A stretch of DNA of 64,000 bases from positions 1-64,000 of the forward strand of contig JACJYD010000007.1 in NCBI GenBank assembly GCA_020636275.1. Direction: 5' to 3'. Below, one piece after another: positions 8,735-16,901 of the stretch. The notes under the pieces are model-generated. The model made no database searches, had not been told where the DNA came from, and saw nothing but the letters and a program-made list of their open reading frames with translations. Within the stretch, counting starts at the first letter, position 1. Every line of letters starts with the position of its first letter. Origin of the DNA: Lewinellaceae bacterium. GTDB lineage: Bacteria; Bacteroidota; Bacteroidia; Chitinophagales; Saprospiraceae. A program made the translations under genes and the position numbers.

Positions 8735-10448
8735 AGAGCTTCCGGTCGGCAATTTTCTTTTGGAGACGGGGTGAGTGGAAGCCCTGGTCCAGCGCTTTCT
8801 GCCAGTATTCAACTGCCTGGTCGATGTCTTCCTGTTGGTAGAGCAGGTCGCCGAAGTGTTCCAGCGCGACGGCATCGGAATTTCCCCCATGGTTAAGGGC
8901 TTGCTGGAACCATGGAAGGGCTTCTTCGTAATTTTTTTGCTTGTAGAGCACCCAACCGTAGGTAGCCTCGATGCGGGCATTTCCGGGCAGTTGCTCGTTG
9001 GCTTGTTGGATCATGTCCAGGGCTTTGTCGAGCGCTTCTCCGCGGGTGGCCAGCGCAAAGCTGTATCCATCCAGGACCATCGGGTTGCCGGGGCTCAATT
9101 GGAGGGCTTTTTCAAAGGTCTGGTCGCATTTACCGGCATTGCCGGCCTGTTGGTAGGCCATGCCCAATTGGGTGAGGACCTGTATTTTCAGCGGAATATT
9201 TTTCCCGGTCATGAATTGGGCTTGTTCCAGGGAGGGAATGCCCTTGTCGTAGTTTTCCTGCCGGCAATACCCCAGGCCGTTGTAAAAGTAGACCATGGCT
9301 TGGTTGGGGTAGAGATCCATCGCTTTTTCGGTATAAAAGACGAGGGAGGTATAGTCGGCGGTTTCCAGGGAGATCCGGAAGAGTTGCTCCCAAACGGAAT
9401 AGACCGTTTCGTCGAGTTCGACGGCCTGGCGATAGCGTTGGAGCGCTTTTTCCTTTTGTCCGGTGATGTAGAGGAGGTCGCCGTTGAGTGCGCAGACCTT
9501 TGCTTGTCCGGGGTGCACCCGGTCGAGAATAGCGGCTAGCCGGAGCAGTTCCCGGGCCATCGCCTGGTCGTTGGTAGCTGCGGCCTTTTCGGCATACGGG
9601 ATGATCTCTTTGATCTTGTCGTCCAGATCGACCTGCGGATTTTGAAAGACGGGGTCCAGGGTGCTGAGGAAGGCCGATTCATCGGCGCCGGGGGCATCCA
9701 TGGAAGAGAGGGCGAAAAAGGCCTTGGAATCGTTGGGGTCGATTTCGAGGATCTTATTGTAGGTTGCCTTGGCAGCCTGGGGCTTGTCCATTTGGCGGTA
9801 AAATCCGGCCAGGAGGTGCAGGTAGTCGGTATTGTCGGGATAGGCCTCGGTCAGCTTTAGCAACTCCTGTTCGGCCTTTTGGGCGTCGCCTATACCCAAA
9901 TAGAGGGTGTGTTTACGGCGGCTCAGTTCCTCATTGATCCCGATGCGGCTTTCCAGATCATTGTAGACCTGGAGTGCCTTTTCCGTTTGGCCGTCCTGCA
10001 CGAGGTAGTAGGCCCATTTGTAGTAATTGAATTCGTCGGAAGGCGCGGAGGAGACGAGTTCTTCGTAGATGAGAGCTGCCTCGTGGAAGAGGTTATTGCG
10101 TTGGTACACATCGGCCAGGAACCGCTTGTACCAGGGGTTGCCGGGGTCCAGGGTCGCTGCTTGTTTCGCATAGTTGAGCGCTTCCCGGTTGTTGTTTTGG
10201 TCGGCGTAGATGCGGGCCAATTCGTAAGCGGCGGCATCGTTCTGGCGGTCTTTTTTCAGCAGCTCGAGAAATAATTCGGTGGCTTTGTCCAGGTTGCCCA
10301 GCAACTTGAACTTGCTGGCTTCGATATAGAGCTCCTGTTCCTTGATCTTTTTTTCAGAAAAACGGCCGTCTTCCTGGGCTGTAGCCGGAGGGTGGTACAA
10401 GAGGAAACCGGCGAGAAAGACCAGAAAGCATTTTATGGAAAAATTCAT
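8727..10448 (-). CDS. Tetratricopeptide-repeat protein, exported
   Basis: A 573-aa protein with an N-terminal signal peptide (cleavage near ATAQ) and at least ten TPR-type helix pairs across its length, with the usual pattern of small residues and Pro at the repeat ends (for example LDPGNPWY, IDPNDSKA, LSPGNPMV). TPR proteins are scaffolds for protein binding. Its overlap with DUF4292 (8 nt) and with the nucleotidyltransferase gene (ATGA, 4 nt) implies one transcript with coupled translation, and a periplasmic envelope role is inferred. Confidence 0.9.
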   Translation of the reverse strand: MNFSIKCFLVFLAGFLLYHPPATAQEDGRFSEKKIKEQELYIEASKFKLLGNLDKATELFLELLKKDRQNDAAAYELARIYADQNNNREALNYAKQAATLDPGNPWYKRFLADVYQRNNLFHEAALIYEELVSSAPSDEFNYYKWAYYLVQDGQTEKALQVYNDLESRIGINEELSRRKHTLYLGIGDAQKAEQELLKLTEAYPDNTDYLHLLAGFYRQMDKPQAAKATYNKILEIDPNDSKAFFALSSMDAPGADESAFLSTLDPVFQNPQVDLDDKIKEIIPYAEKAAATNDQAMARELLRLAAILDRVHPGQAKVCALNGDLLYITGQKEKALQRYRQAVELDETVYSVWEQLFRISLETADYTSLVFYTEKAMDLYPNQAMVYFYNGLGYCRQENYDKGIPSLEQAQFMTGKNIPLKIQVLTQLGMAYQQAGNAGKCDQTFEKALQLSPGNPMVLDGYSFALATRGEALDKALDMIQQANEQLPGNARIEATYGWVLYKQKNYEEALPWFQQALNHGGNSDAVALEHFGDLLYQQEDIDQAVEYWQKALDQGFHSPRLQKKIADRKLYE

Positions 10449-11452
10449 ATAGTATGCGTTGAGTAATCCCCGAGACTGATATTCGATGCAGCGCCTTTGA
10501 ATTCAACATGGTTGCCGATCATGGATCCGGCGAGGTTTGCTTGTTCCAGCCGGGTATGATTTTGAATAACGCTATTTTTAATAACGGAGTTCGTTATCCG
10601 GGAATTGTTGCCTACTGATACGAAGGGGCCGATCACCGAGTTGCGGATGATGGTGCCCGGGCCGACGAAACAGGGAGGGATGATCACCGAGTCCTCGACG
10701 ATGGCTTCGGAGGAAACAGCATTCTCTTTGCCCAATTTGATGGAAAGGATGCGCTGATTGGTGTCGATGATATTTTGTTTGTTGCCGCAGTCCAGCCATT
10801 CGTCGATGGTGGCTGCCCGGAATTTGGTTCCTTTCTGTTTCAGGTTTTCCAGGGCGGAGGTCAGTTGGTATTCGCCTTTGTCCTTGATATCGTGGTCGAG
10901 CAGGTATTGCAACTCGCGGCGGAGCGCTTCTCCGTCCCCGAAATAGTAGATGCCCACGATGGCCAGATCGGAGACGAATACGGGAGATTTTTCGACAAAT
11001 TCGGTGATGATATTCTTATCGTCGGTCTTCACGACGCCAAAGGAGGAGGGGTCGGCTACTTTTTTTACCCAGATCACGCCGTCCTCCTGAAGATCGAGGG
11101 AGAAATCGGCCTGGAAAAGGGTGTCGGCAAAGGCGACGAGGCAGTGTCCTTTCAGGCATTCTGCTGCGCAAAGGATGGCATGAGCGGTGCCTAATGGTTG
11201 GGTTTGGTAAAAAATATGTCCTTTGGCGCCCAGGTCTTTGGCGATGGCGAGCAAATGGGCTTCCACCTCCTTTCCAAAATCGCCGATGACAAAAGCCAGC
11301 TCGTCGATCTTTTCAGACATGGAACTGGCGAGATCTTCCACAATGCGCTGTACGATCGTTTTTCCGGCGATGGGGAGAAGGGGTTTGGGGATGGTTAGCG
11401 TATGGGGACGCAGTCGGGAGCCACGTCCGGCCATGGGGATGATGATTTTCAT
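10445..11452 (-). CDS. Sugar nucleotidyltransferase with left-handed beta-helix tail
   Basis: 335 aa from the Met at 11452, where the nucleotide-binding motif MAGRGSRLRPHTLTIPKP begins. The N-terminal Rossmann-like domain transfers a nucleotide to a sugar-1-phosphate. The C-terminus carries hexapeptide-like repeats (IIRNSVIGPFVSVG, ITNSVIKNSVI), as in GlmU-like or GDP-mannose/glucose-1-phosphate enzymes. The exact sugar and nucleotide cannot be read from sequence. It heads the TPR-DUF4292-EnvC run. Confidence 0.87.
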   Translation of the reverse strand: MKIIIPMAGRGSRLRPHTLTIPKPLLPIAGKTIVQRIVEDLASSMSEKIDELAFVIGDFGKEVEAHLLAIAKDLGAKGHIFYQTQPLGTAHAILCAAECLKGHCLVAFADTLFQADFSLDLQEDGVIWVKKVADPSSFGVVKTDDKNIITEFVEKSPVFVSDLAIVGIYYFGDGEALRRELQYLLDHDIKDKGEYQLTSALENLKQKGTKFRAATIDEWLDCGNKQNIIDTNQRILSIKLGKENAVSSEAIVEDSVIIPPCFVGPGTIIRNSVIGPFVSVGNNSRITNSVIKNSVIQNHTRLEQANLAGSMIGNHVEFKGAASNISLGDYSTHTI

Positions 11453-11518
11453 GTGCCGTGGGAATGATTTGGTGGAGCACAAAGATACGGTTCTGCCCGG
11501 AATTTAGGGAAAGAAGGA

Positions 11519-12973
11519 CTATTCCACGATCGTAACCTTGAGCATATTGGTCATGAGCCTGCGGTGAAGGGGCATGCTACCGGTGTTGATCACATAATCG
11601 CCATGTTGTACCACCCCTGCATTTTTAAGGATGTCCGTTACATCCTGGATCGTGCCGTCGGTGGTGGTAAACTTGTCGTAGTAAAAACAGCGAACGCCCC
11701 ATACCAGGTTTAGGGTATTGAGCATGTGCATGCGGTCGGAGAAGATGCAGATATCCGTTTTAGGCCGGAAGCTGGACACTTTGAAGGCTGTGTAACCGGA
11801 GCTGGTCATCCCGACGATGGCCTTGGCCTTGATCTCCCCGGCGGTTCGTCCGGCGTTGAAACAGACGACATCAGAGAGGAAGGTGCTGGATTTTTCACTG
11901 GGAACAGGCCGGAAGGTCATCAGGTGATAGTTCTTTTCCGCCTGATCGATGATCCGGTTCATGGCTTCCACCACTTTAACGGGATGTTTACCGACGGAGG
12001 TCTCTCCACTGAGCATCACGGCGTCGGCGCCATCCAGTACGGCATTGGCTACATCGGTGGCTTCTGCGCGGGAAGGGGTCAGGCTGTTGATCATGCTCTC
12101 CATCATTTGGGTAGCCACGATAACCGGCCTTGCCCGCTGCATGCATTTATGGACGATCTCTTTTTGGATGACCGGCAATTGTTCGATGGGCATTTCAATG
12201 CCGAGGTCGCCCCGCGCGATCATGATACCGTTCGAATTTTTGATGATGCTATCGATATTTTTGACCGCCTCGGGCTTCTCGATCTTGGCGATGATCTTGG
12301 CCGGGTGGTTCTTGGCCTCAATGCGTTTTTGCAGGTCCTTCAGGTCTTTGGGCGACCGGACGAACGACAGGGCGATCCAGTTGACCGGCTGGGTAAGGAT
12401 AAATTCAAGATCTATCAGGTCCTTTTTGGTGAGGCATGGAAGCGACACCTTCGTATTGGGCAGGTTGACGCCCTTGTTGGAAGAGAGCACGCCGCCGAAG
12501 ATAACCCGGAGGGTCACTTTGTCTACCAGGTTGGTCTCGACCACTTCGAAAACCAGTTTGCCATCGTCGAGCAGGACGCGTTCGCCTGGTTTTACATCCC
12601 TGGCGAACTTGGGGTAGCTCATATAAATGGCTTCTTTGGTGCCGATACAAACCTTATTGACAAAATGGACGATGTCGCCTTCCTCCAACTCCAGGGCGTT
12701 GTCCTGGATCTTACCCACCCGAAGTTTGGGTCCTTGCAGGTCGGCAAGGATGCCGATATGGGCGTCTTCTACCTGATCGTTGATCCGGGTAATGTGCTTG
12801 ATAACCTCCTGGTGGTCTTCATGGGTTCCGTGGGAAAAATTGAGCCGGAATACATCCACGCCGGCATAAACCAGTTCCAGGAGTTTGTCGTAGTCCTTGC
12901 ACGCAGGGCCAACAGTGGCCACTATCTTGGTATTTTGATGTTTTCTTGCCTTCATGATGGGTGAACTTTGCAT
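11519..12973 (-). CDS. pyk: Pyruvate kinase
   Basis: 484 aa (478 if the second Met at 12955 is used). It converts phosphoenolpyruvate and ADP to pyruvate and ATP, the last step of glycolysis. Family motifs present are TKIVATVGPAC, RLNFSHG, the catalytic-Lys region IIAKIEKPEA, the metal-binding MIARGDLGIE and the substrate loop IVATQMMESMI. Length is standard. Two tandem Bacteroidota-type promoter motifs and a leader hairpin lie upstream. Confidence 0.97.
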   Translation of the reverse strand: MQSSPIMKARKHQNTKIVATVGPACKDYDKLLELVYAGVDVFRLNFSHGTHEDHQEVIKHITRINDQVEDAHIGILADLQGPKLRVGKIQDNALELEEGDIVHFVNKVCIGTKEAIYMSYPKFARDVKPGERVLLDDGKLVFEVVETNLVDKVTLRVIFGGVLSSNKGVNLPNTKVSLPCLTKKDLIDLEFILTQPVNWIALSFVRSPKDLKDLQKRIEAKNHPAKIIAKIEKPEAVKNIDSIIKNSNGIMIARGDLGIEMPIEQLPVIQKEIVHKCMQRARPVIVATQMMESMINSLTPSRAEATDVANAVLDGADAVMLSGETSVGKHPVKVVEAMNRIIDQAEKNYHLMTFRPVPSEKSSTFLSDVVCFNAGRTAGEIKAKAIVGMTSSGYTAFKVSSFRPKTDICIFSDRMHMLNTLNLVWGVRCFYYDKFTTTDGTIQDVTDILKNAGVVQHGDYVINTGSMPLHRRLMTNMLKVTIVE

Positions 12974-12982
12974 AGTAATAGT

Positions 12983-13016
12983 AAAGGAGGGGAGCGCAGG
13001 AGGTATCTCCTCCTTT
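12983..13016 (-). promoter_or_regulatory. Leader hairpin upstream of pyk
   Basis: AAAGGAGG (12983-12990) can pair with CCTCCTTT (13009-13016). A competing inner pairing GGAGG/CCTCC (12999-13003 with 13009-13013) is also possible. It lies between the predicted pyk promoter and start codon, so it is in the mRNA leader. A regulatory role is only a possibility. Confidence 0.35.
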
Positions 13017-13062
13017 ATTAAAATGACAGCAAACTAAGTGTATTTTTTACATTAATGTGCGG

Positions 13063-13093
13063 CAAAAGTACGTCGAACCAAAATAATTAGCAA
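13063..13093 (-). promoter_or_regulatory. Bacteroidota-type promoter of pyk
   Basis: Read on the minus strand, a perfect -7 motif TACTTTTG (13063-13070) is preceded by TTG (13091-13093) with a 20-nt spacer. A second perfect TACTTTTG lies farther upstream at 13115-13122. The predicted leader is about 80 nt. Confidence 0.6.
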
Positions 13094-13187
13094 GAAGAAG
13101 GACTGGATACTCTGCAAAAGTAACATAAATGCAGGCAATTGCCTTCACGGAGGGGCGAATTATGCGGGGAAAAAAAATGGTAAATAC

Positions 13188-13219
13188 TTTGGTTATCATT
13201 GGACTTATCACTTTATTTG
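13188..13219 (+). promoter_or_regulatory. Candidate promoter of acpP
   Basis: TTTG (13188-13191) is followed after 20 nt by TTTATTTG (13212-13219), one mismatch from TAnnTTTG. It gives a leader of about 30 nt to the acpP start. Confidence 0.45.
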
Positions 13220-13255
13220 CGTGTCGTTTTTTTAATTAATGAAAGTGAAACGATT

Positions 13256-13495
13256 ATGTCAAGCATTGCAGAAAAGGTAAAAAAGATTATCGTCGACAAG
13301 CTGGGAGTAGAGGCAGATGAAGTTACGCCTGAAGCCAGCTTCACCAATGACCTTGGTGCAGACTCTTTGGACACGGTTGAGTTGATCATGGAATTTGAAA
13401 AGGAATTCGATATTTCCATTCCAGATGAGGATGCCGAAAAGATTCAAACGGTTGGCGATGCGATGAATTACCTGGAGAGTCAAATCCAGGGTTAA
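13256..13495 (+). CDS. acpP: Acyl carrier protein
   Basis: 79 aa, acidic. It carries growing acyl chains on a 4'-phosphopantetheine attached to Ser37 in the motif GADSLDTVEL. It is a four-helix bundle of the normal length. The ATG at 13256 is chosen because the open frame upstream lacks homology. It lies directly upstream of fabF, the usual fatty-acid-synthesis pairing, but is separated from it by two perfect hairpins. Confidence 0.97.
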   Translation: MSSIAEKVKKIIVDKLGVEADEVTPEASFTNDLGADSLDTVELIMEFEKEFDISIPDEDAEKIQTVGDAMNYLESQIQG

Positions 13496-13529
13496 TTTCG
13501 CCTAAGTTGCCTCATGGCACATTGTATTT

Positions 13530-13560
13530 CCACAAATTAGAGCATCGCTCTAATTTGTGG
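13530..13560. terminator. Perfect hairpin downstream of acpP
   Basis: A 14-bp stem (13530-13543 with 13547-13560) has a 3-nt loop and is followed by ATTTTAATTT. It probably terminates or attenuates the acpP transcript, raising acpP over fabF. Confidence 0.65.
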
Positions 13561-13613
13561 ATTTTAATTTATAGGGTATCTTGGAACCGGAAAGTGCCCT
13601 AACGGGAATAAAA

Positions 13614-13650
13614 TTACAGAAGCAGCGACCAAAGGTCGCTGCTTCTGTAA
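13614..13650 (+). promoter_or_regulatory. Perfect hairpin in front of fabF
   Basis: A 17-bp perfect stem (13614-13630 with 13634-13650) with an AAA loop ends 21 nt before the fabF start codon. No T-run follows, so it is not a normal terminator. It could be an mRNA-stability or translation-control element. Confidence 0.5.
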
Positions 13651-13671
13651 GTAACTTCAAAGAAACTATTT

Positions 13672-14919
13672 ATGAAAAGAGTTGTCATAACAGGTTTGGG
13701 AGCAGTTACTCCGATTGGAAATACGATCCCCGCATTTCTGGAGGGTCTTCAGAAAGGGATCAGCGGAGCAGCTGACATTACCCGCTTTGACAATACGCAT
13801 TATAAGACCAAATTTGCCTGTGAGGTAAAGGGGCTTAACCCGGAGGAATTTCTGGACCGCAAGGAAGTCCGCCACCTGGATAATTTTGCCATGTTCGGGA
13901 TCGTGGCGGCCGATGAAGCGATCCGCGATTCGGGCATAGAGGTTGAAAAGGTCGACCCCGACCGGGTGGGGGTGATCTTCGGAACGGGTATCGGGGGCTT
14001 GCGCACCCTGGAAAATGAGTACGAAGCTTACATCCGGGGCGACGGAACACCCCGCTTCAGCCCATTTCTCATTCCCAAAATGATCGCCGATATTGCGCCA
14101 GGACATATTTCGATCCGGTACGGTTTCCGGGGTATCAACTATTCGACGGTGTCGGCTTGCGCTTCTTCCACACATGCGCTGATGAATGCATTCGACTACA
14201 TCCGGTTGGGCCGGAACGATATCATCATTGCGGGGGGGGCCGAAAGCACGATCACGCCGATGGGCGTCGGCGGTTTCAGTTCCATGAAAGCTTTATCCAC
14301 CCGGAATGACGATTGCAAAACGGCTTCCCGACCCTTCGACCGCGACCGCGACGGGTTCGTGGTGGGCGAAGGCGCCGGGGTATTGGTGCTGGAAGAATTG
14401 GAACACGCCCGGCAGCGAGGCGCCAAAATTTATGCCGAAGTCGTTGGCGCCGGTGCTACGGCCGATGCGTACCACATTACCGCACCGCACCCCGAAGGAC
14501 TGGGCGCCCGGAAAGTGATGGAAATAGCGCTGAAAGACGCCGGGATGAGCCTTGACGATATCGATTATATTAATGTGCACGGGACATCGACCCCCCTGGG
14601 CGATATTGCCGAGACCAGAGCCATCCAGCATGTCTTCGGCGATAAGGCCTACAAGCTGAATATCAGCTCGACCAAGTCGATGACCGGCCATCTTTTGGGG
14701 GCAGCAGGCGCCGTGGAAACCATCGCCGGCGTGCTGGGGATCAACCACCGCTTCGTGCCGCCGACTATTAACCATTTTACCGACGATCCGGAGATCGATC
14801 CAAAACTGAACCTGACCTTCAATGAAGCGCAGGAAAGGGATATCCGGGCCTTCCTGAGCAATACCTTCGGCTTCGGTGGGCACAACTCGTCGATCATTGT
14901 GAAAAAGTTTGAAGGTTAA
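13672..14919 (+). CDS. fabF: 3-oxoacyl-ACP synthase II
   Basis: A 415-aa condensing enzyme of fatty acid elongation that joins malonyl-ACP to acyl-ACP. The catalytic Cys163 is in VSACASSTHALMNAF. The two active-site His residues are in NVHGTSTPLGD and SMTGHLLGAAGA. Length and motif spacing match FabF. It lies between acpP and rnc, an order common in Bacteroidota. Confidence 0.97.
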   Translation: MKRVVITGLGAVTPIGNTIPAFLEGLQKGISGAADITRFDNTHYKTKFACEVKGLNPEEFLDRKEVRHLDNFAMFGIVAADEAIRDSGIEVEKVDPDRVGVIFGTGIGGLRTLENEYEAYIRGDGTPRFSPFLIPKMIADIAPGHISIRYGFRGINYSTVSACASSTHALMNAFDYIRLGRNDIIIAGGAESTITPMGVGGFSSMKALSTRNDDCKTASRPFDRDRDGFVVGEGAGVLVLEELEHARQRGAKIYAEVVGAGATADAYHITAPHPEGLGARKVMEIALKDAGMSLDDIDYINVHGTSTPLGDIAETRAIQHVFGDKAYKLNISSTKSMTGHLLGAAGAVETIAGVLGINHRFVPPTINHFTDDPEIDPKLNLTFNEAQERDIRAFLSNTFGFGGHNSSIIVKKFEG

Positions 14920-14947
14920 ACGAGGATAAACGCAACTCCCTTTCCGA

Positions 14948-14981
14948 GTTGGAAATGCCGTTCGTTTCACATTTCCAACCC
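14948..14981. terminator. Hairpin downstream of fabF
   Basis: GTTGGAAATG pairs with CATTTCCAAC around a 14-nt loop, shortly after the fabF stop. There is no clear T-run, so termination would be weak. A second small hairpin (15040-15047 with 15054-15061) follows in the same gap. Confidence 0.4.
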
Positions 14982-15135
14982 GCAAACGAGCTCAATCTCC
15001 TCCTTTTTTCTTCGAGCTATCTCTATAAATTGCCTGATGTTCCTGGACCTTGTTCCAGGAAGGGCTGCCCCTATCCGGTGTTTTCCATTTCCTGGAAGGA
15101 TGGAACGGGGTATGAACAAGTAAAAGGAGGCTGAT

Positions 15136-15882
15136 TTGAGCGCTTTATTCAAACTCTACAACTACTATTTCTCCAAGGATAGAGACCTGGCCCGCCGGTT
15201 GTATCCTCTGCTGGGATTTGTTCCTTCCAATCTAGCCATTTTCAAACTGGCTTTTGCCCACAAATCTACCCAGTCGGAGAAATCCTACGCCCTGCAAAAC
15301 AACGAGCGCCTGGAATACCTGGGCGATGCCGTGCTGGGCACGATTGTGGCGGAGTACCTGTTCAAAAAGTACCCGAACGCCAACGAAGGCTTTTTGACCA
15401 AGATGCGATCCAAGATCGTCAAGCGCAAATCCTTGAACAAGGTCGGCGAGAAAATGGGACTCGACCTCTTCCTGGCCGAGTATAACCCCACCCGCCTGAG
15501 CCGGTCCATGCTGGGAAATGCCGTCGAAGCCCTCGTCGGGGCTATCTACCTGGAACAGGGCTATGAGCCTACGCAGCGGTTTGTGATCCGCAAGATCCTC
15601 CGCAACTACGTCGATGTGCACGAACTTGAGAACTACGACGATAACTACAAGAGCCAGTTGCTGGAATGGTGCCAGAAAAACGGCCAGACCGTCAACTACA
15701 AACTCGTCGCCCGCTATAAGTTCGATAAACGCGACCGGTTTAAGGTAGCGGTGTTGGTTGACGGGAACAAGGTCGCCATGGCCGAGGACTTCAATAAGAA
15801 AAGCGCCGAACAACTGGCTTCCGAAAAAGCCATGCAAATCCTCGGGATATTGGCCGAAGACCCGGACGATGATGAAGAATAG
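15136..15882 (+). CDS. rnc: Ribonuclease III, TTG start
   Basis: A 248-aa double-strand-specific endoribonuclease that processes rRNA precursors and other structured RNAs. The N-terminal catalytic domain shows the signature NERLEYLGDAVLG with the metal-binding acidic residues, and the second acidic motif lies in GNAVEALVGAIYLE. The C-terminal dsRNA-binding domain ends with ASEKAMQILG. The start is a TTG at 15136 preceded by a strong AAGGAGG ribosome binding site about six nt upstream, unusual for this genome. The C-terminal tail is very acidic. Confidence 0.96.
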   Translation: MSALFKLYNYYFSKDRDLARRLYPLLGFVPSNLAIFKLAFAHKSTQSEKSYALQNNERLEYLGDAVLGTIVAEYLFKKYPNANEGFLTKMRSKIVKRKSLNKVGEKMGLDLFLAEYNPTRLSRSMLGNAVEALVGAIYLEQGYEPTQRFVIRKILRNYVDVHELENYDDNYKSQLLEWCQKNGQTVNYKLVARYKFDKRDRFKVAVLVDGNKVAMAEDFNKKSAEQLASEKAMQILGILAEDPDDDEE

Positions 15883-16134
15883 GCCGGGTATACTTGACGC
15901 ATTTGGAAATTATCTGTACTTTGGCACCGGGATTTAAGAATATAGCGCTTGCGCTATCTCTTCCCTCAAACCAATCCGAGCGAGGTACATCTAACCTTTT
16001 CTTCCGGTCGTGGGTATGATCCGGAAGAGATTGTGTGTTTCATTTTGACACACCCCCTTCTAAGCATTGCCGCAGGATCCTTCTTGCAAGTCAAGGAGAG
16101 CAATTATTTTGCTGATTGAATTAATTAGGATCCC
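15883..16134 (+). promoter_or_regulatory. Structured 250-nt region upstream of the response regulator
   Basis: A near-consensus -7 motif (TACTTTG, 15917-15923) is followed by a leader of about 200 nt containing several inverted repeats: ATAGCGC/GCGCTAT near 15941-15956, CTTCCGG/CCGGAAG near 15990-16027, and TGTGT/ACACA near 16032-16053. No small ORF or known riboswitch was recognised. Confidence 0.4.
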
Positions 16135-16797
16135 ATGCAACAAAACTCTACAAAAGTGTTCATCGCCGATGACCACCCCATCGTGGCTATTGGACTAAAG
16201 AGTGTCCTGGAAAGATTCCCGGATGTGGTTTTCGCCGGCCATGCAGGCAATAGCGAAGAACTCTTTAAAGCATTGCCCGATGTGCGTCCGGACGTCGTCT
16301 TTCTGGACCTCAATATGCCCGGCAATGATTTTTACCGGAATATCGACCAGATCGTTCGGGATCATCCCAGGGTCCGGGTCATAATATTCACGGGTTATGA
16401 CGCCCCCGACCTGGTCAAATCTCTCTTTGAAGCGGGGGCGCACGGCTTCTTGCTGAAGACCGCCACTGCCGTCGAGATCAGCCAGGCCCTCGAAGCCGTT
16501 CGAAGCGGACTGACCTACTCTCATATCCGCGACCGCTCTTCCCAACCTCCTTCCGACGAAAAACCGGGTCCGGCTGAACTCCTGAAAGATAATTTCCGGA
16601 AACGCCTCCGCCTCTCCCGCCGCGAACAGGAGATCCTCGTCCTCATCAGTAAAGGCCTGACCAGCCAACGCATTGGTAAACTGCTCTTCATCAGCAAGTA
16701 TACGGTCGAAACCCACCGAAAAAATATCCTGCGCAAACTGGAGCTCAACTCGAGTACGGAATTGGTGAAGTTTGCGATTCAGCAGGGGCTTGTATAG
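16135..16797 (+). CDS. Response regulator, NarL/FixJ (LuxR-type HTH) family
   Basis: A 220-aa transcription regulator. The receiver domain (about 5-125) has the acidic pair D12/D13, phospho-acceptor D58 in VVFLDLNMPG, T86 and K108, so it looks fully functional. A linker leads to a LuxR-type helix-turn-helix (about 155-215) with LSRREQEILVLISKGL and the recognition helix region SKYTVETHRKNI. No histidine kinase is adjacent, so its partner and targets are unknown. A long structured leader precedes it and a long palindrome follows. Confidence 0.93.
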   Translation: MQQNSTKVFIADDHPIVAIGLKSVLERFPDVVFAGHAGNSEELFKALPDVRPDVVFLDLNMPGNDFYRNIDQIVRDHPRVRVIIFTGYDAPDLVKSLFEAGAHGFLLKTATAVEISQALEAVRSGLTYSHIRDRSSQPPSDEKPGPAELLKDNFRKRLRLSRREQEILVLISKGLTSQRIGKLLFISKYTVETHRKNILRKLELNSSTELVKFAIQQGLV

Positions 16798-16803
16798 GTT
16801 TTT

Positions 16804-16901
16804 AGTTTTTGAGTTTATGAGGGTATAAGTTTTTAAGGTTCAAAAACTTATACCCTTAAAAACCCAAAAACTATTTTGCTGCCCTCATAAACTCAAAAAC
16901 T
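16804..16901. repeat. Long AT-rich double palindrome at a convergent junction (copy 1)
   Basis: Outer arms of 20 bp (16804-16823 with 16882-16901) are perfect. Inside, 14-bp arms (16821-16834 with 16842-16855) are also perfect. The right outer arm contains the stop codon of the minus-strand beta-helix gene. The same AGTTTTTGAGTTTAT-type sequence recurs at 59380-59449 at another convergent junction. It probably acts as a bidirectional terminator. Confidence 0.8.

Noticed and set aside
11726..12964. A 412-codon plus-strand open frame opposite pyk
   Set aside because: Antisense shadow; pyruvate kinase motifs are on the minus strand.
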